Source of the DNA: Cloacibacterium sp. TD35 | Lineage (GTDB): Bacteria; Bacteroidota; Bacteroidia; Flavobacteriales; Weeksellaceae | Length of the DNA stretch: 64,000 bases | Direction of reading: 5' to 3' | Assembly (NCBI RefSeq): GCF_028864635.1 | Contig: NZ_CP104850.1 | Span: 874,001 to 938,000 of the forward strand | Shown here: piece after piece, positions 32,647-43,060 of the stretch | Position numbering within the stretch: position 1 is the first letter of the stretch | Layout of the letters: the number at the start of each line of letters is the position of its first letter | Notes under the pieces: generated by a model | Database searches by the model: none | What the model was told of the DNA's origin: nothing | What the model saw: only the letters and a program-made list of their open reading frames with translations | Translations under genes and position numbers: made by a program

Positions 32647-33201
32647 TCACATTGGTTTTATTACCAATTCTTGTTTATTAATCACGATAGAATTAGCAGG
32701 AATATCTTTGTGAATTACACAGCCCGCTCCAAGAATTACATTGTCGCCTATTGTTACTCCTTTTAAAATGATGCAATTAGCACCAGTCCAAACGTTGTTT
32801 CCGAGTTTTACAGGAGCGGTATTAAATTCTGTTTTAGATACAGAGAAAGGTTCGGTAGTATATTGATGATTATGGTCGAAAATTTTCATTCCCTCCCCCA
32901 AAATACAATTTTCGCCAATTTCTATTTTTTCATAGCACGCAATGGTAGCTCTTGTAATATAGGTGTTTTTGCCGATGATGAACTTACCATTTTTCTTGAG
33001 AGCAATATTATTGGATTCATTGATGGTTACTCCTTCTTCTATGGTAATTTCTGCGTTTTCAGAAATGTAGATATAATTGTTAGTGCCTAATTTAAAAGAA
33101 GAATGAACGCTACTTTTTTTGTTTTTAAAGAATTTTTTTCTCTGGTCTTCAGAAATTAATTTTTTTTGGAGATTATAGAGTTTAATCAGTAAAGATTTCA
33201 T
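32647..33201 (-). CDS. Hexapeptide-repeat acyltransferase
   Basis: A 184-residue left-handed beta-helix acetyltransferase of the maltose/galactoside/NodL-type fold. Hexapeptides run from about residue 45 ([17 protein letters not shown]) to the end ([38 protein letters not shown]). [13 protein letters not shown] (about residue 110) has the active-site His. It probably O-acetylates a sugar of the surface glycan. A TAAATTTG box lies 20 nt upstream, divergent from the plus-strand GT2. Confidence 0.88.
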   Translation of the reverse strand: MKSLLIKLYNLQKKLISEDQRKKFFKNKKSSVHSSFKLGTNNYIYISENAEITIEEGVTINESNNIALKKNGKFIIGKNTYITRATIACYEKIEIGENCILGEGMKIFDHNHQYTTEPFSVSKTEFNTAPVKLGNNVWTGANCIILKGVTIGDNVILGAGCVIHKDIPANSIVINKQELVIKPM

Positions 33202-33221
33202 TTTTCATCGGTTTTCTATTA

Positions 33222-33229
33222 CAAATTTA
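33222..33229 (-). promoter_or_regulatory. -7 box of the acyltransferase gene
   Basis: The minus strand reads TAAATTTG, 20 nt before the ATG, so the minus-strand genes below can be transcribed from an internal start. Confidence 0.45.
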
Positions 33230-33241
33230 TCAAAATAATTC

Positions 33242-33249
33242 TATTTTTG
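33242..33249 (+). promoter_or_regulatory. -7 box of the plus-strand GT2 gene
   Basis: TATTTTTG followed by C, 34 nt upstream of the ATG at 33284. It is divergent from the box at 33222. Confidence 0.45.
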
Positions 33250-33283
33250 CTTATTAACAAATGTTTTAAACTAAGTCCCATCC

Positions 33284-34282
33284 ATGAATCTTCCTTTAGT
33301 TACCATTTCTATACCCATTTATCAATGCGAAAATTATATTATTAATTGCTTGAAATCGGTAGTGAGCCAAACGTATCAGAATTTAGAAATACTTTTGGTG
33401 GATGATTTAGGAAATGATGACAGTATGCTTTTAGTAGAAGATTTTGTTCAGAAAAATCTTCATTTAAATTTCAAAATTTTAAAAAATAAGAAAAATTCTG
33501 GGCTTTCAGTCGTGAGAAATGTAGGAATTGATAACGCTCAAGGAAAATATATTTTCTTTCTAGATTCTGATGACGAAATTACGCCAGATTGCATCTCGAA
33601 AATGGTGGAAATTGCAGAACGTGAACAAGTACAAATGGTTTGCGGAAATGTAAAAACCATAAAATTAGACACAGGAGAAGAAACCGATGCTTTCAAACTA
33701 GCAATTACTGAGAAAAAAATAGAAGGAAATAAACAGATTTTTGACTTTTTTATTCAAGGTAAATTTCCTGTTCCGTCTTGGAATAAGCTAATCCTTATGG
33801 ATTTTTTGAAGCAAAATCAATTGTATTTTACACCCGGACTTTTTGCGCAAGATTCACTCCAAAGTTTTGAAACAGCCTTGGTTTTAGAATCGGTTTGTTT
33901 TCTGCAAGATTACACGTATATCTACTATCTTCATCAAGATTCTGTGATTCATAATCGAAAGAAAAAACATTTTGATAACTGGATTACGATTTCACAAATT
34001 TTTGAAAAGCATTATCAAAAAGAGAAAAATCCTGAGCGTAAAAAACAAATTTTAGCGTATATCATCGATTATAAAGATTTGACGCTTCTCATGAATTGGA
34101 AGGCGCAGAAAAATGAGAAACTCTGGAAGTACAGTTATGATGCCTACAAAAAAATCGCTTCTCTAGCTTTTGCAGATTATTGGAGTTCTGACTTTTCTAA
34201 GGATACTAAAAAGAAGAACTTTTTACAAAATCTACCGACAGATTTAGGGTATAAAATTTTCAGAAAAAGATTTGGGAATTAG
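33284..34282 (+). CDS. Glycosyltransferase family 2, inverted within the locus
   Basis: A 332-residue GT-A transferase: VTISIPIYQCENYIINCLKS, nucleotide-binding LVDDLGNDDS and metal-binding LDSDDEITPDC (about residue 90). The C-terminal about 110 residues are a helical acceptor-binding region ending KIFRKRFGN. It is transcribed opposite to its neighbours. Its stop codon TAG overlaps the stop of the convergent epimerase-like gene by 4 bp, so no terminator fits between them. Confidence 0.9.
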   Translation: MNLPLVTISIPIYQCENYIINCLKSVVSQTYQNLEILLVDDLGNDDSMLLVEDFVQKNLHLNFKILKNKKNSGLSVVRNVGIDNAQGKYIFFLDSDDEITPDCISKMVEIAEREQVQMVCGNVKTIKLDTGEETDAFKLAITEKKIEGNKQIFDFFIQGKFPVPSWNKLILMDFLKQNQLYFTPGLFAQDSLQSFETALVLESVCFLQDYTYIYYLHQDSVIHNRKKKHFDNWITISQIFEKHYQKEKNPERKKQILAYIIDYKDLTLLMNWKAQKNEKLWKYSYDAYKKIASLAFADYWSSDFSKDTKKKNFLQNLPTDLGYKIFRKRFGN

Positions 34283-34956
34283 TAATACCTTTCTAAAATT
34301 CTCAGCAGATAATTTTCCTTGTTGGTCAGCTGATGTTTGATGAAATATTGCTCTACTTCTGGAATAGAGATTTTATACGTTTGTCCGCTTTTGTGTAGTT
34401 CTGTTTTGGCATTTTTAGAGAAGAATTTTTCTAAAATTTCTAAAATTTCTGAAGTTGAGAAATTTTCCAAATAAGCTACATTAATGATTTGGTTTAATCT
34501 TCCTTGGTCAATTAATTCTAACGTAATATTTTTAATGTCATCTGCGTCAATAAGGTTTCTGGTGGCCAAAGTATGTACATTGATGATTTTTTCTTCTTTC
34601 ACAGAATTTACTAAATAATTCATCAAAAGGTTTGGGTTTCCACCTTTGCCAACTGCGTTACTCACGCGGAGAATTAAATATTTATGTGCCAAATCTTCTA
34701 CCAATCGCTCCATTTTTAGTTTATGATTTACGTAGAGACTTCCATTTTTAGAGGAATCATAAATACTACAGGTAGAAAAGTAAATGAAAATTTTTTCAGG
34801 ATTTTCTGTTAGGTGTCTTCTAAGAAGGTTTTCTTCTCGCAGAAATGCAGATTTTTCGGTTTCTAGAGAGTTAGAAACGCCACTTGCAAAGAAAACTACA
34901 TTTTCTCTGTCATCGTTTTTAAATAAATTCGCAATGAGTCCGTTTCCTACAATCAT
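34279..34956 (-). CDS. NAD-dependent epimerase/dehydratase-like protein (extended SDR, short)
   Basis: A 225-residue Rossmann protein. MIVGNGLIANLF is a degenerate glycine motif, and YFSTCSIYDSS and YVNHKLKMERLV hold a possible Ser and Tyr-x-x-x-Lys (Y-VNHK) catalytic set. At 225 residues it is about 80 shorter than usual sugar epimerases and lacks much of the substrate domain. It may act as a dTDP- or GDP-sugar reductase or epimerase for the glycan. It overlaps the following capsule transferase gene by 4 bp. Confidence 0.65.
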   Translation of the reverse strand: MIVGNGLIANLFKNDDRENVVFFASGVSNSLETEKSAFLREENLLRRHLTENPEKIFIYFSTCSIYDSSKNGSLYVNHKLKMERLVEDLAHKYLILRVSNAVGKGGNPNLLMNYLVNSVKEEKIINVHTLATRNLIDADDIKNITLELIDQGRLNQIINVAYLENFSTSEILEILEKFFSKNAKTELHKSGQTYKISIPEVEQYFIKHQLTNKENYLLRILERYY

Positions 34957-35756
34957 TTGATTTTTAGTTTTTTAAGAATTTGATTTTTTACATATTTCAC
35001 TAAATAAGAAAGCGGAATTTGATTTAAAATTTGGTCAATTTCCATTTTTTGATGATTGTACACTACGTTTTTTACATTGGCTTTTCCATCTGGAATTTCA
35101 GAGAAAAGTTTCATCAAACCATACGTATTGACTAGATTTTTATAGGTGTTTTTTTCTTCGCTCCATGCTCCATGCCAAGAACCAGAAAAATGATGTGCAA
35201 TGTAATTCTTCGGTAAATCAAGCGAAAAATAAGTGGAAGGATAAAGTTTTACTCCGAATTTCAATTCCTGAAAAACGTCTTTTTCAGCATCAGCTCCATA
35301 TTTTTTGACCAATAAATCAGAGAAAATTTGGGTATTCGGAATTTCCTCGAATGTATTTTTATCTAAATAATATTGTAGAATGTCTTTTGCCAATTTATGA
35401 TTTTTTTCTACTCCCCAAAATGCAGAATAAGGAATTCCCTTCATTTCAAAGCCACAAATAGCTTGATTTTCTAAAAATTCATTGAGCGGAAGTTTCAGTT
35501 CCATGTCCGTATCTAAATAAAAACCACCATGTTCGAAGAGGATTTTAGCTCTTGCAAAATCTGAAACGTAAGCCCATTTTTTATTTTCGTAGGCTTTTTG
35601 GGAGAATTCGCATTGATTTACATCAAAGTTATCTTCTGTCCATTCTATGATTTCAAAATCAGGTTGGATTTTTTGCCAACTTTCTATACAATGCTTTACA
35701 AGAGGAGACTTTTCACCTCTTCCAAACCAGAAATAATGTATTTTTTTAGGAATCAT
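34953..35756 (-). CDS. GT32-like glycosyltransferase (DXD sugar transferase)
   Basis: A 267-residue transferase of the Gly_transf_sug/OCH1-like family. The conserved start IPKKIHYFWFG and ESWQKIQPDFEIIEW, then SDFARAKILFEHGGFYLDTDMEL with the DXD metal site (about residue 92), and HHFSGSWHG near the end are all family hallmarks. Members attach mannose, galactose or similar sugars to capsules. It sits head to tail, with 4-bp overlaps at both ends, in a run of three genes. Confidence 0.92.
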   Translation of the reverse strand: MIPKKIHYFWFGRGEKSPLVKHCIESWQKIQPDFEIIEWTEDNFDVNQCEFSQKAYENKKWAYVSDFARAKILFEHGGFYLDTDMELKLPLNEFLENQAICGFEMKGIPYSAFWGVEKNHKLAKDILQYYLDKNTFEEIPNTQIFSDLLVKKYGADAEKDVFQELKFGVKLYPSTYFSLDLPKNYIAHHFSGSWHGAWSEEKNTYKNLVNTYGLMKLFSEIPDGKANVKNVVYNHQKMEIDQILNQIPLSYLVKYVKNQILKKLKIK

Positions 35757-36793
35757 TTTGTGTTTTTTGAAAATAAATTTTTATAAGTCAATGCTCTCTT
35801 TTCAATTAAGTGCCATGAAATATATCCTAAAACAAAGGTAATTAATAAACTGAAAACAATATGCTCTAGTAAACTGAGATTAAAAAAATAAAGTAACGTT
35901 TGCTGAATAGGAAAACCATAAATGTAAATTCCGTAAGATGTGTCACCAATTTTAGAACCAATTTTATTGATATATGGAGTAGAATAATTCCCAAAAAACA
36001 AAATTAATGGTGGTAAAAATAAATATTTTAAAATGTAAAATTGATTTAAAAATAAACTGATTGTCAGGATGATAATACATGTAAAGATGAGAAAATTTTT
36101 AAATTTAATTTTACTAAAATCTACATAAGAAAAAATAGAACCTGCTAAGAAAAAACAAGCCAAATCATAAAAATGAGTAGAACTTAGTAATAAACTAGAA
36201 AATAAAGTATGTAGAAAATTTTGCTTAAAATTAGCAAGCAATAAAAAACAAATGAATAAAAAGCTAATTATGAATAATCTATTTTTTTTACTGAAAATAA
36301 TTAATAATGAGATAATGATGTACATGGTAAATTCATATGGTAAAGACCATAAACTACCATTGATTCCTTGAGTATGATTTCCTGCGAAAACACCTTTTAT
36401 GGAATCTTGAAAAGGATATAAAAGAAAATTTTTAGGAAGATAAGTCAAGTATTCTGTGTTTTTTAACAAAGGAATGTGGTAATCATAAGTTAAAGGGATA
36501 ATTATTAAAACTACAAATGTTAACATTGCTAATAAGCCGGGAAAAAGTCTTAAAATTCTTTTCCAATAGTAATCTATAAGATTTTTGCTTCTTTCTAAGC
36601 TCTGGAAAATAAGATAGCCACTAATGATAAAAAAACATTTTACTGATAGTGGTCCAACTCCTATTTGCTCATTAGACCAATCATATAGAAATTCTTTAGT
36701 TCCTAACATGTGAAATGAATGAGAATAAACTACTAAGCAAGAAAAGAGTAGTCTTAAAAAATCAAAATTATTTTCGCGGTAAATTTTGCTCAT
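35753..36793 (-). CDS. Acyltransferase family 3 (integral membrane)
   Basis: A 346-residue membrane O-acyltransferase with about ten helices. The family start is NNFDFLRLLFSCLVVYSHSFH with the conserved Asp-x-x-Arg and His, then SVKCFFIISGYLI. It would acetylate or acylate a sugar of the surface glycan using cytoplasmic donor. It is AT-richer than the housekeeping genes. It overlaps the GT32 gene by 4 bp and follows the GT2 gene by 9 bp. Confidence 0.9.
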   Translation of the reverse strand: MSKIYRENNFDFLRLLFSCLVVYSHSFHMLGTKEFLYDWSNEQIGVGPLSVKCFFIISGYLIFQSLERSKNLIDYYWKRILRLFPGLLAMLTFVVLIIIPLTYDYHIPLLKNTEYLTYLPKNFLLYPFQDSIKGVFAGNHTQGINGSLWSLPYEFTMYIIISLLIIFSKKNRLFIISFLFICFLLLANFKQNFLHTLFSSLLLSSTHFYDLACFFLAGSIFSYVDFSKIKFKNFLIFTCIIILTISLFLNQFYILKYLFLPPLILFFGNYSTPYINKIGSKIGDTSYGIYIYGFPIQQTLLYFFNLSLLEHIVFSLLITFVLGYISWHLIEKRALTYKNLFSKNTK

Positions 36794-36802
36794 TATTTGA
36801 AT

Positions 36803-37804
36803 TTAAGCATTCAATTTTAATCTCATATTTTTAAAAACATCAAAAAGATGAATTTTTCTATTTCTGAGCAATGAATAATCTATTTTCCTGAATTTTAAAT
36901 CACTTTGTAAAAATTGAAGTGCAGCATTAGAAAGTTTTGAAATTTCTTTCAATTGAGATAATCTTTCTTCCTTGGAGACATCGTTTTTATACATTCTATC
37001 TAGAATATTAATTCGGAAATGCTTTTCAACTTCAGCGATTATTTTTTTCTTATCGGTTTCAGAAATTTGATAATTTTTAAGAGCGAAATCAAAGAATTTT
37101 GTTTTGAACTCAAAACGTGTAAGTTCTCTATCGAAAGGTCTTTTTTGGTTAGAAATAGAACCTGGATTATAGATGTAATGATAATTTGCCTTATCAATGA
37201 ATTTCATTTTTTTGATGTAAACGAAATATTCAAAATTCCATTTTTCATCATCTGCTAATTTTATGGCAGGATCGAATTGCAGATTATTTTCTTTGATGAT
37301 TTTAGCAGAATAAATTTTATTCCAAGGATAACCACCAGGAACGTAATGTGCGTTTTCGTGAAATAATTTCCCGAAATCTTCTTTTAAGACAAAAGATTTA
37401 TTCTGAAATCCAAAAAAATGTGTTTCAGACTTCTCGTTATTATCACGATTACAATCTTGTATAATGAGCGTTTCGTAATCTTCTATGTGATCTACAAAAT
37501 CTTTGAGATAATCTTTTTCTACCCAGTCATCAGAATCTACAAAAACATAAAAATCCCCAGTTGCGAGTTCCATTCCTTTATTTCTAGCTCTACAAACGCC
37601 GCCGTTTTCCAGATGAAGAACTGTAATTCTAGGGTCTTTTTCTTTAAACTCATCACAAATTTTTCCGCAATTGTCTGGTGACCCATCATTTACTAAAATC
37701 AGTTCAAAATCAGTAAAACTTTGGCCAAGAAGAGAAGAAATACATTTTTCTAAGTATTTTTCTACATTGTAAATGGGAACAATTACAGAAATTTTAGGAT
37801 TCAT
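36803..37804 (-). CDS. Glycosyltransferase family 2
   Basis: A 333-residue GT-A transferase: KISVIVPIYNVEKYLEKCI, nucleotide-binding LVNDGSPDNCG and metal-binding VDSDDWVEKDYL (about residue 89). The catalytic ED-like segment is KLADDEKWNFEYF. The C-terminal 100 residues are helical. It resembles capsule-type EpsJ-like enzymes. A TACATTTG box 19 nt upstream makes it the first gene of a run down to 34.3 kb; it is divergent from glf. Confidence 0.92.
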   Translation of the reverse strand: MNPKISVIVPIYNVEKYLEKCISSLLGQSFTDFELILVNDGSPDNCGKICDEFKEKDPRITVLHLENGGVCRARNKGMELATGDFYVFVDSDDWVEKDYLKDFVDHIEDYETLIIQDCNRDNNEKSETHFFGFQNKSFVLKEDFGKLFHENAHYVPGGYPWNKIYSAKIIKENNLQFDPAIKLADDEKWNFEYFVYIKKMKFIDKANYHYIYNPGSISNQKRPFDRELTRFEFKTKFFDFALKNYQISETDKKKIIAEVEKHFRINILDRMYKNDVSKEERLSQLKEISKLSNAALQFLQSDLKFRKIDYSLLRNRKIHLFDVFKNMRLKLNA

Positions 37805-37823
37805 AGGTAAATTTTAGCAAAAA

Positions 37824-37831
37824 CAAATGTA
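37824..37831 (-). promoter_or_regulatory. -7 box of the GT2 gene next to glf
   Basis: The minus strand reads TACATTTG, 19 nt upstream of the ATG. The glf gene diverges 43 bp away. Confidence 0.45.
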
Positions 37832-37873
37832 AAGATTTAAAAAATAATATCTTTACAAAAATTTTGAGAAAGT

Positions 37874-38979
<1,106 letters not shown>

Positions 38980-38983
<4 letters not shown>

Positions 38984-40062
38984 CCTAAATATTCTATTTT
39001 TTGATAATCACCAATTCTGAAAATATATTTCACCCAGTTTTTGATGCTGTATTTTTCCAAAATTTCTGGAGGTAGTTTTTGATAAGGAACAGAGATGAAA
39101 TGCTTAATTTGGTCTTGATATTCATCTATCTTGTTAAAGTCTACGATTAAAATATTTTCTGGTCGGTAGAAATCATAGTTTTTCACCGTTTCATTGTCTG
39201 TGATGAGTTTTACTTCGTAGTACATACATTCGAAGAAGCGAAAAGATAACCCAATGTGATGTTTTTTTCTAATATCTATTACAATTCTAGAAGACTTGGT
39301 TTTCTCCATCGCTTCTTGATAAGAAACGTAATCGTAGATGTATTCTATCTTTGGGTTTTTCAGTTTTTCTTCTTCATTTAAGAGGAAATTTTTCTCCAAA
39401 TGAATTTTAACTTCGGTTTTTCCAGTGAAGTTTTTTAGTAATTTTTCTAGCAATACATCACGTCTTTGTTCAGGTAATTTACCGCCAAGAGCGCCTATGT
39501 AATATAAATCAAGTTTTTTAATAATGTAATTTTCTCTGTTTTTATCAAAAACATAATAATTGGTCAAAAAATCCATTTTCAGCTCTGGGAATTTCTTGAT
39601 ATCGTTTTGGTCAAAAGAATAAAGATACGTGAAATATTTTCTACTTTTATGTAGACTTTCTAAGAAAAAAGGTCTTATTCCGTCCCAAATGTAACCAGCA
39701 GTTATTTGGCCTAATTCAGATGCCTTTTTGATAAATTTTGGTGTAAATTCATCAGGTTTTATGATGAGAACAAAATCAAATTTTTGATTTTTAAATGCTT
39801 TTAATTTCTCTAAGTTGAAACGATTGTAATGCTTTTTTTCGGCTACATAAATGTAGGTTTTATCTATCTTTACAATTCTGTGATAAATATTTTTCAGTTT
39901 ATCAGCCCAATTTTTATTATGAAATTTTGGTGGATTTTCTATCTCTAAAAACGCAACTTCTAGACCTAATTTTTTCAGATTTTCAATCATAGGGAGATGT
40001 AAACCTTCGGAAAATCTTCTCCAAGGCTGATAAATCACCAATATTTTTTTTAGTTTCAACAT
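38980..40062 (-). CDS. CgeB-like glycosyltransferase (paralogue A)
   Basis: A 360-residue predicted GT-B enzyme of the CgeB/Glyco_trans_1_2 type. The N-terminal domain has WRRFSEGLHLPM and YIWDGIRPFF; the C-terminal one has YIGALGGKLPEQRRDVLLE and SFRFFECMYYEVKLITDN, where Glu of FEC is the likely catalytic glutamate region. It and the next gene are paralogues and overlap by one base (TAATG), so the second probably derives from duplication. Donor is unknown; given glf, a galactofuranose donor is possible. Confidence 0.7.
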
Positions 40063-41087
40063 TAAGATTCAAAAGCATTTATTAGCCAATTGTCAAATCT
40101 ATAGGGAGCTAGTTCTTCCTCTGAATAGGGTGTATATTTTTCTTTGATAAATTCAGGGATTTTTTCTAAATCATCTTGGTTTTCAATAAGTAAAAAATTC
40201 TCTTTTCTATAAAGTGGGAATTGTAGAATTTTTTTATTAGTTGTGATAAGTTTGGTCTCATAGTACATAGATTCATACACGCGAAAAGAAAATTCTTCAT
40301 GATAACTAGGACTGAGGTCTAAACTAACTTTAGATTTTGCCATCATTTTTAGATAATGGGTATAAGGTTTTCTTATTTTGCTATACTGAATCCAGTTTTT
40401 ATTTTTTATTTCAGAATTTTCTGTGTTAACATTGATGACTAATTGAAAATCCAAATTAAGATTTTGGGATAAAAAGTATGGAATCATCTGATCTATTAAG
40501 ATATCTCTTCTCTCTGTAGTGATATGGCCAATGTATGAAACAAGATTTTCTTTTTTTAACCCCTTAAAAGAAGGTATTTCGTAAAAAAAATTAGAGCCTT
40601 TTATGCCATTAATTTGGGGATATTTCACTAAATCTGTTTCCTCAAAAACTAGGATTTTCTTTAGAAATTTTTTGGTTTTAATGAGCTCAGAATATTTGTA
40701 ATCATTCATTGCATCCCACATGTAACCTATGTTATATTTTGTTTTTTTTTGAAGCGTTTTAAAAAATGCAATATCGAATGTGTCAGGTCTGATGATCAAG
40801 CAATAATCAAAACACTTATGATGTTTAAGAAATTTTTTTAGTTCGGAGACGTAGTGTTTCTTATGAGCTCTGTATTTTAAAGTATAGCTAAAATTTTTAT
40901 TTCTAAGTACAATTCTTTGGAAAATATTCTCTATACGCTCAAATAAAGAACTTCCATAAACATGCTCCTTAGGTGTAGAGAATTGCAATAGTGTGGCATT
41001 TATTTCTTTAGAATGTAAAAAATTAATACATTCTTTTGGTAATACGCATAAATCTATGATTAAAATTCTATCTTGTTTCTTAATCAT
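40062..41087 (-). CDS. CgeB-like glycosyltransferase (paralogue B)
   Basis: A 341-residue protein paralogous to the gene below it. It shares YMWDAMNDYK (compare YIWDGIRPFF), YIGHITTERRDILIDQM (compare YIGALGGKLPEQRRDVL) and SFRVYESMYYETKLITTNK (compare SFRFFECMYYEVKLITDN). The two genes overlap by one base with TAATG, and its start overlaps the preceding GT2 stop by 4 bp. Sequence has diverged widely, so the duplication is old and each probably has its own acceptor. Confidence 0.7.
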   Translation of the reverse strand: MIKKQDRILIIDLCVLPKECINFLHSKEINATLLQFSTPKEHVYGSSLFERIENIFQRIVLRNKNFSYTLKYRAHKKHYVSELKKFLKHHKCFDYCLIIRPDTFDIAFFKTLQKKTKYNIGYMWDAMNDYKYSELIKTKKFLKKILVFEETDLVKYPQINGIKGSNFFYEIPSFKGLKKENLVSYIGHITTERRDILIDQMIPYFLSQNLNLDFQLVINVNTENSEIKNKNWIQYSKIRKPYTHYLKMMAKSKVSLDLSPSYHEEFSFRVYESMYYETKLITTNKKILQFPLYRKENFLLIENQDDLEKIPEFIKEKYTPYSEEELAPYRFDNWLINAFES

Positions 41088-41920
41088 CTCTTCTGTTTAA
41101 TATATTTTATAAAATTATCATAAGGCTTAAGAATAAATTCTAAAAATTTTAATTTTTTAGAGTTCACAAGTTTATTGTATTTCTTTAGGGTCCTCTCTTG
41201 TAATAGGAACAGTTCATTAAAATTCCCTAAATGTTCTAAAAAAAAATCTGTATGTTTTTTAGAAATGTAATTAAACATTTTATTAATTCTCTCACTCTTT
41301 AGATTGGTAAGCATAGAGTTTTCTTTTACTCTATAATAAAAAAGAGTCTGATGGAGTTTTTTTACTGTATTAGTTTTTTTATTTTTAAGTAGAGAAATCC
41401 AAAATTCATAATCCTCTAAACCATAAATCATGTTTATATCATACCCACCTACTTTTTTCCAATCTTCTTTTTTGTAAAAAGCACTACAAAAAATACAGTT
41501 TTTTTTGGCTAAATTTTCTAAACTGAATTCCGGGAGGTGCCATTTCCCAGTTTCATTACCAAAAAGCTCAGCCTCACAATAAATAACAGTGTAATCTTTT
41601 CCAAATTCTTTTTCTGCTAATTCTAGATATTGGTTACCTATTTTATCATCTGCATCTAGAGGAAGAATCCATTCTCCTTTTGCCATTTCTATCCCTGCGT
41701 TTCTAGCAGAAGAGAGTCCTCCGTTTTCTTTGTATAGGTATTTAAAACGAGTATCTTTTTCTGTCCATTTTTTTGCAACTTCTTCCGTATGATCTGGGCT
41801 GCCATCATTTACAATGATACACTCCCAATTTCGGTAGGTTTGGTCGAGTACAGATTGCAGACATTCGTCTAAATACTGCGCTTGATTGTAACAAGGAACG
41901 ATTACAGAAATTAAAGGCAT
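41084..41920 (-). CDS. Glycosyltransferase family 2
   Basis: A 278-residue GT-A transferase: PLISVIVPCYNQAQYLDEC, nucleotide-binding IVNDGSPDHT, metal-binding LDADDKIGNQYL, and IYGLEDYEFWISLL near residue 190. I chose the ATG at 41920 since MPLISVIVPCYN is the usual start; an ATG at 41935 and a TTG at 41938 are in frame. It precedes the CgeB-like pair with a 4-bp overlap, so the three are one unit. Downstream of the DUF6266 terminator there is no obvious promoter. Confidence 0.9.
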   Translation of the reverse strand: MPLISVIVPCYNQAQYLDECLQSVLDQTYRNWECIIVNDGSPDHTEEVAKKWTEKDTRFKYLYKENGGLSSARNAGIEMAKGEWILPLDADDKIGNQYLELAEKEFGKDYTVIYCEAELFGNETGKWHLPEFSLENLAKKNCIFCSAFYKKEDWKKVGGYDINMIYGLEDYEFWISLLKNKKTNTVKKLHQTLFYYRVKENSMLTNLKSERINKMFNYISKKHTDFFLEHLGNFNELFLLQERTLKKYNKLVNSKKLKFLEFILKPYDNFIKYIKQKR

Positions 41921-42004
41921 TGTTTTAAATTTCATCAAAAATAACCATTTTATTTAAATTAGTGGATATAGGAGTAGCTGCTCTTTGGTTTTCTACTCAA
42001 AATT

Positions 42005-42048
42005 AAAACAAAAACAACTCCCTAAGCAAAAGCCTAAAGAGTTGTTTT
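42005..42048 (-). terminator. Terminator of the DUF6266-like gene
   Basis: AAAACAACTC (42011-42020) pairs with GAGTTGTTTT (42039-42048), with further internal pairing of CTAAG and CTTAG-type bases, followed by a T-rich tract on the minus strand. It lies 22 nt past the gene's stop. Confidence 0.75.
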
Positions 42049-42069
42049 GTACACCACACCTTTTACCGA

Positions 42070-42705
42070 TTAGAGAGCAATGTTCCCTAGATAAACCGAG
42101 TTGCTGGCTGTTTTAGAAGCTGAGTCATATAAGAATGCATAGACTTCTACATCATACCCTATGAAATTCTGTGGTAGCGTAACAGTGGCAGTAAGCCCAT
42201 CTCTGGTCGCTATGTTTTCGAATACATAAAAGGTATTTACCTCCTCGCTATAGCACACCACATTTACGGTGTCTTCTGCTTTGGCATTACCGAAAATGGT
42301 ATTGTCTTCCCATTGCAGAGCAATATTTGTATCTGCGTGTGTAGAGGTAAGGTTCTGGAACCCAAAAAGTGTTCCTTTGGCTACCAATACTCTAGAGTAC
42401 AGAATTTGTGCTACCTCGTTGGTCACTTCTACCGCATTGGTAATGTGGTAAGAAGTAGCCATGTTGTACTTGCTTTTTACTCCAGTATCATTTCCAAAGT
42501 AAGTACTTAGGGTGGTTCTTAGCGGGTTGAGGAATTCGCTTACCGCTTTGAATTTTAATCGCTGAAGTTTTTGTAATTCAGAAGGCGCTTTTGCTGCTGA
42601 TTTTGGTAAAGCTCTCATAATGCTTTCACCTCTCCATGTGGAACCGATTACCGTTCCTACTTTGCCTTGGAATCCTCCGAGGATTCCTGTTTTGATTTTT
42701 CCCAC
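42070..42705 (-). CDS. DUF6266-like protein, function unknown
   Basis: A 211-residue protein with no signal peptide and no membrane segment. The N-terminus (GKIKTGILGGFQGKVGTVIG, then STWRGESIMRALPK) matches flavobacterial DUF6266 proteins, a family with no assigned function. The C-terminal half is beta-rich with aromatic repeats (FYVFENI, EVYAFLYDS). The start codon is GTG. It has its own promoter and terminator and sits, unlike any neighbour, inside a sugar-transferase cluster, so its presence may reflect an inserted cassette. Confidence 0.6.
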   Translation of the reverse strand: MGKIKTGILGGFQGKVGTVIGSTWRGESIMRALPKSAAKAPSELQKLQRLKFKAVSEFLNPLRTTLSTYFGNDTGVKSKYNMATSYHITNAVEVTNEVAQILYSRVLVAKGTLFGFQNLTSTHADTNIALQWEDNTIFGNAKAEDTVNVVCYSEEVNTFYVFENIATRDGLTATVTLPQNFIGYDVEVYAFLYDSASKTASNSVYLGNIAL

Positions 42706-42754
42706 TGTTATTTATTTTTAGGGGTTGTACAAAAAAATTAGAGTCACTTGTATT

Positions 42755-42768
42755 AGCTCTGCAGCGCT
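42755..42768. promoter_or_regulatory. Imperfect palindrome in the DUF6266 promoter region, possible operator
   Basis: AGCTCTGCAGCGCT reads as an imperfect palindrome (six of seven pairs match around a CTGCAG core). It lies a few bases downstream of the expected transcription start of the DUF6266 gene, a usual place for a repressor site. Confidence 0.35.
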
Positions 42769-42778
42769 ATTACGAGTA

Positions 42779-42809
42779 CAAATATATATCGCAAAACATT
42801 GTAAATCAA
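42779..42809 (-). promoter_or_regulatory. Promoter of the DUF6266-like gene
   Basis: The minus strand has TTG (42809-42807) and, 20 nt on, TATATTTG (42786-42779). The start codon is about 74 nt downstream, leaving an AT-rich leader. Confidence 0.55.
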
Positions 42810-42813
42810 CTAT

Positions 42814-42858
42814 TTGTCTGCTTTTGTCGGGTATTGTCGGGGTTTAGCAAGTATTGTC
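42814..42858. repeat. TTGTC boxes spaced 10, 10 and 20 bp
   Basis: TTGTC begins at 42814, 42824, 42834 and 42854, so each starts on the same face of the helix. Confidence 0.5.
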
Positions 42859-42972
42859 TTTTAGTGGCGTTTTGGCTGGAGTGAGAAAAATGATTTTTCG
42901 GAAAGATTTCCTAAAAATTGAAAAATAGACAGGATAGAAATTGGGATTTTCTACCCCTCAAAATAGGGTTTT

Positions 42973-43005
42973 GTTCGAATCACGTTCGAATCAGGTTCGA
43001 GTCTG
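42973..43005. repeat. Three 11-bp tandem repeats
   Basis: GTTCGAATCAC, GTTCGAATCAG and GTTCGAGTCTG are adjacent. The first two differ only at the last base. A fourth, CTTCGGAAAAC, follows with loss of match. Confidence 0.65.
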
Positions 43006-43038
43006 CTTCGGAAAACGGGTACTTTTTCCGAACAAAAC

Positions 43039-43060
43039 TGCACTTTGACTGCACTTTGAT
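43039..43060. repeat. Two 11-bp tandem repeats
   Basis: TGCACTTTGAC and TGCACTTTGAT are adjacent and differ only at the last base. Confidence 0.6.

Noticed and set aside
42973-43005. CRISPR-like short direct repeats
   Set aside because: Units of 11 bp with no spacers and no cas genes; they are adjacent tandem repeats.
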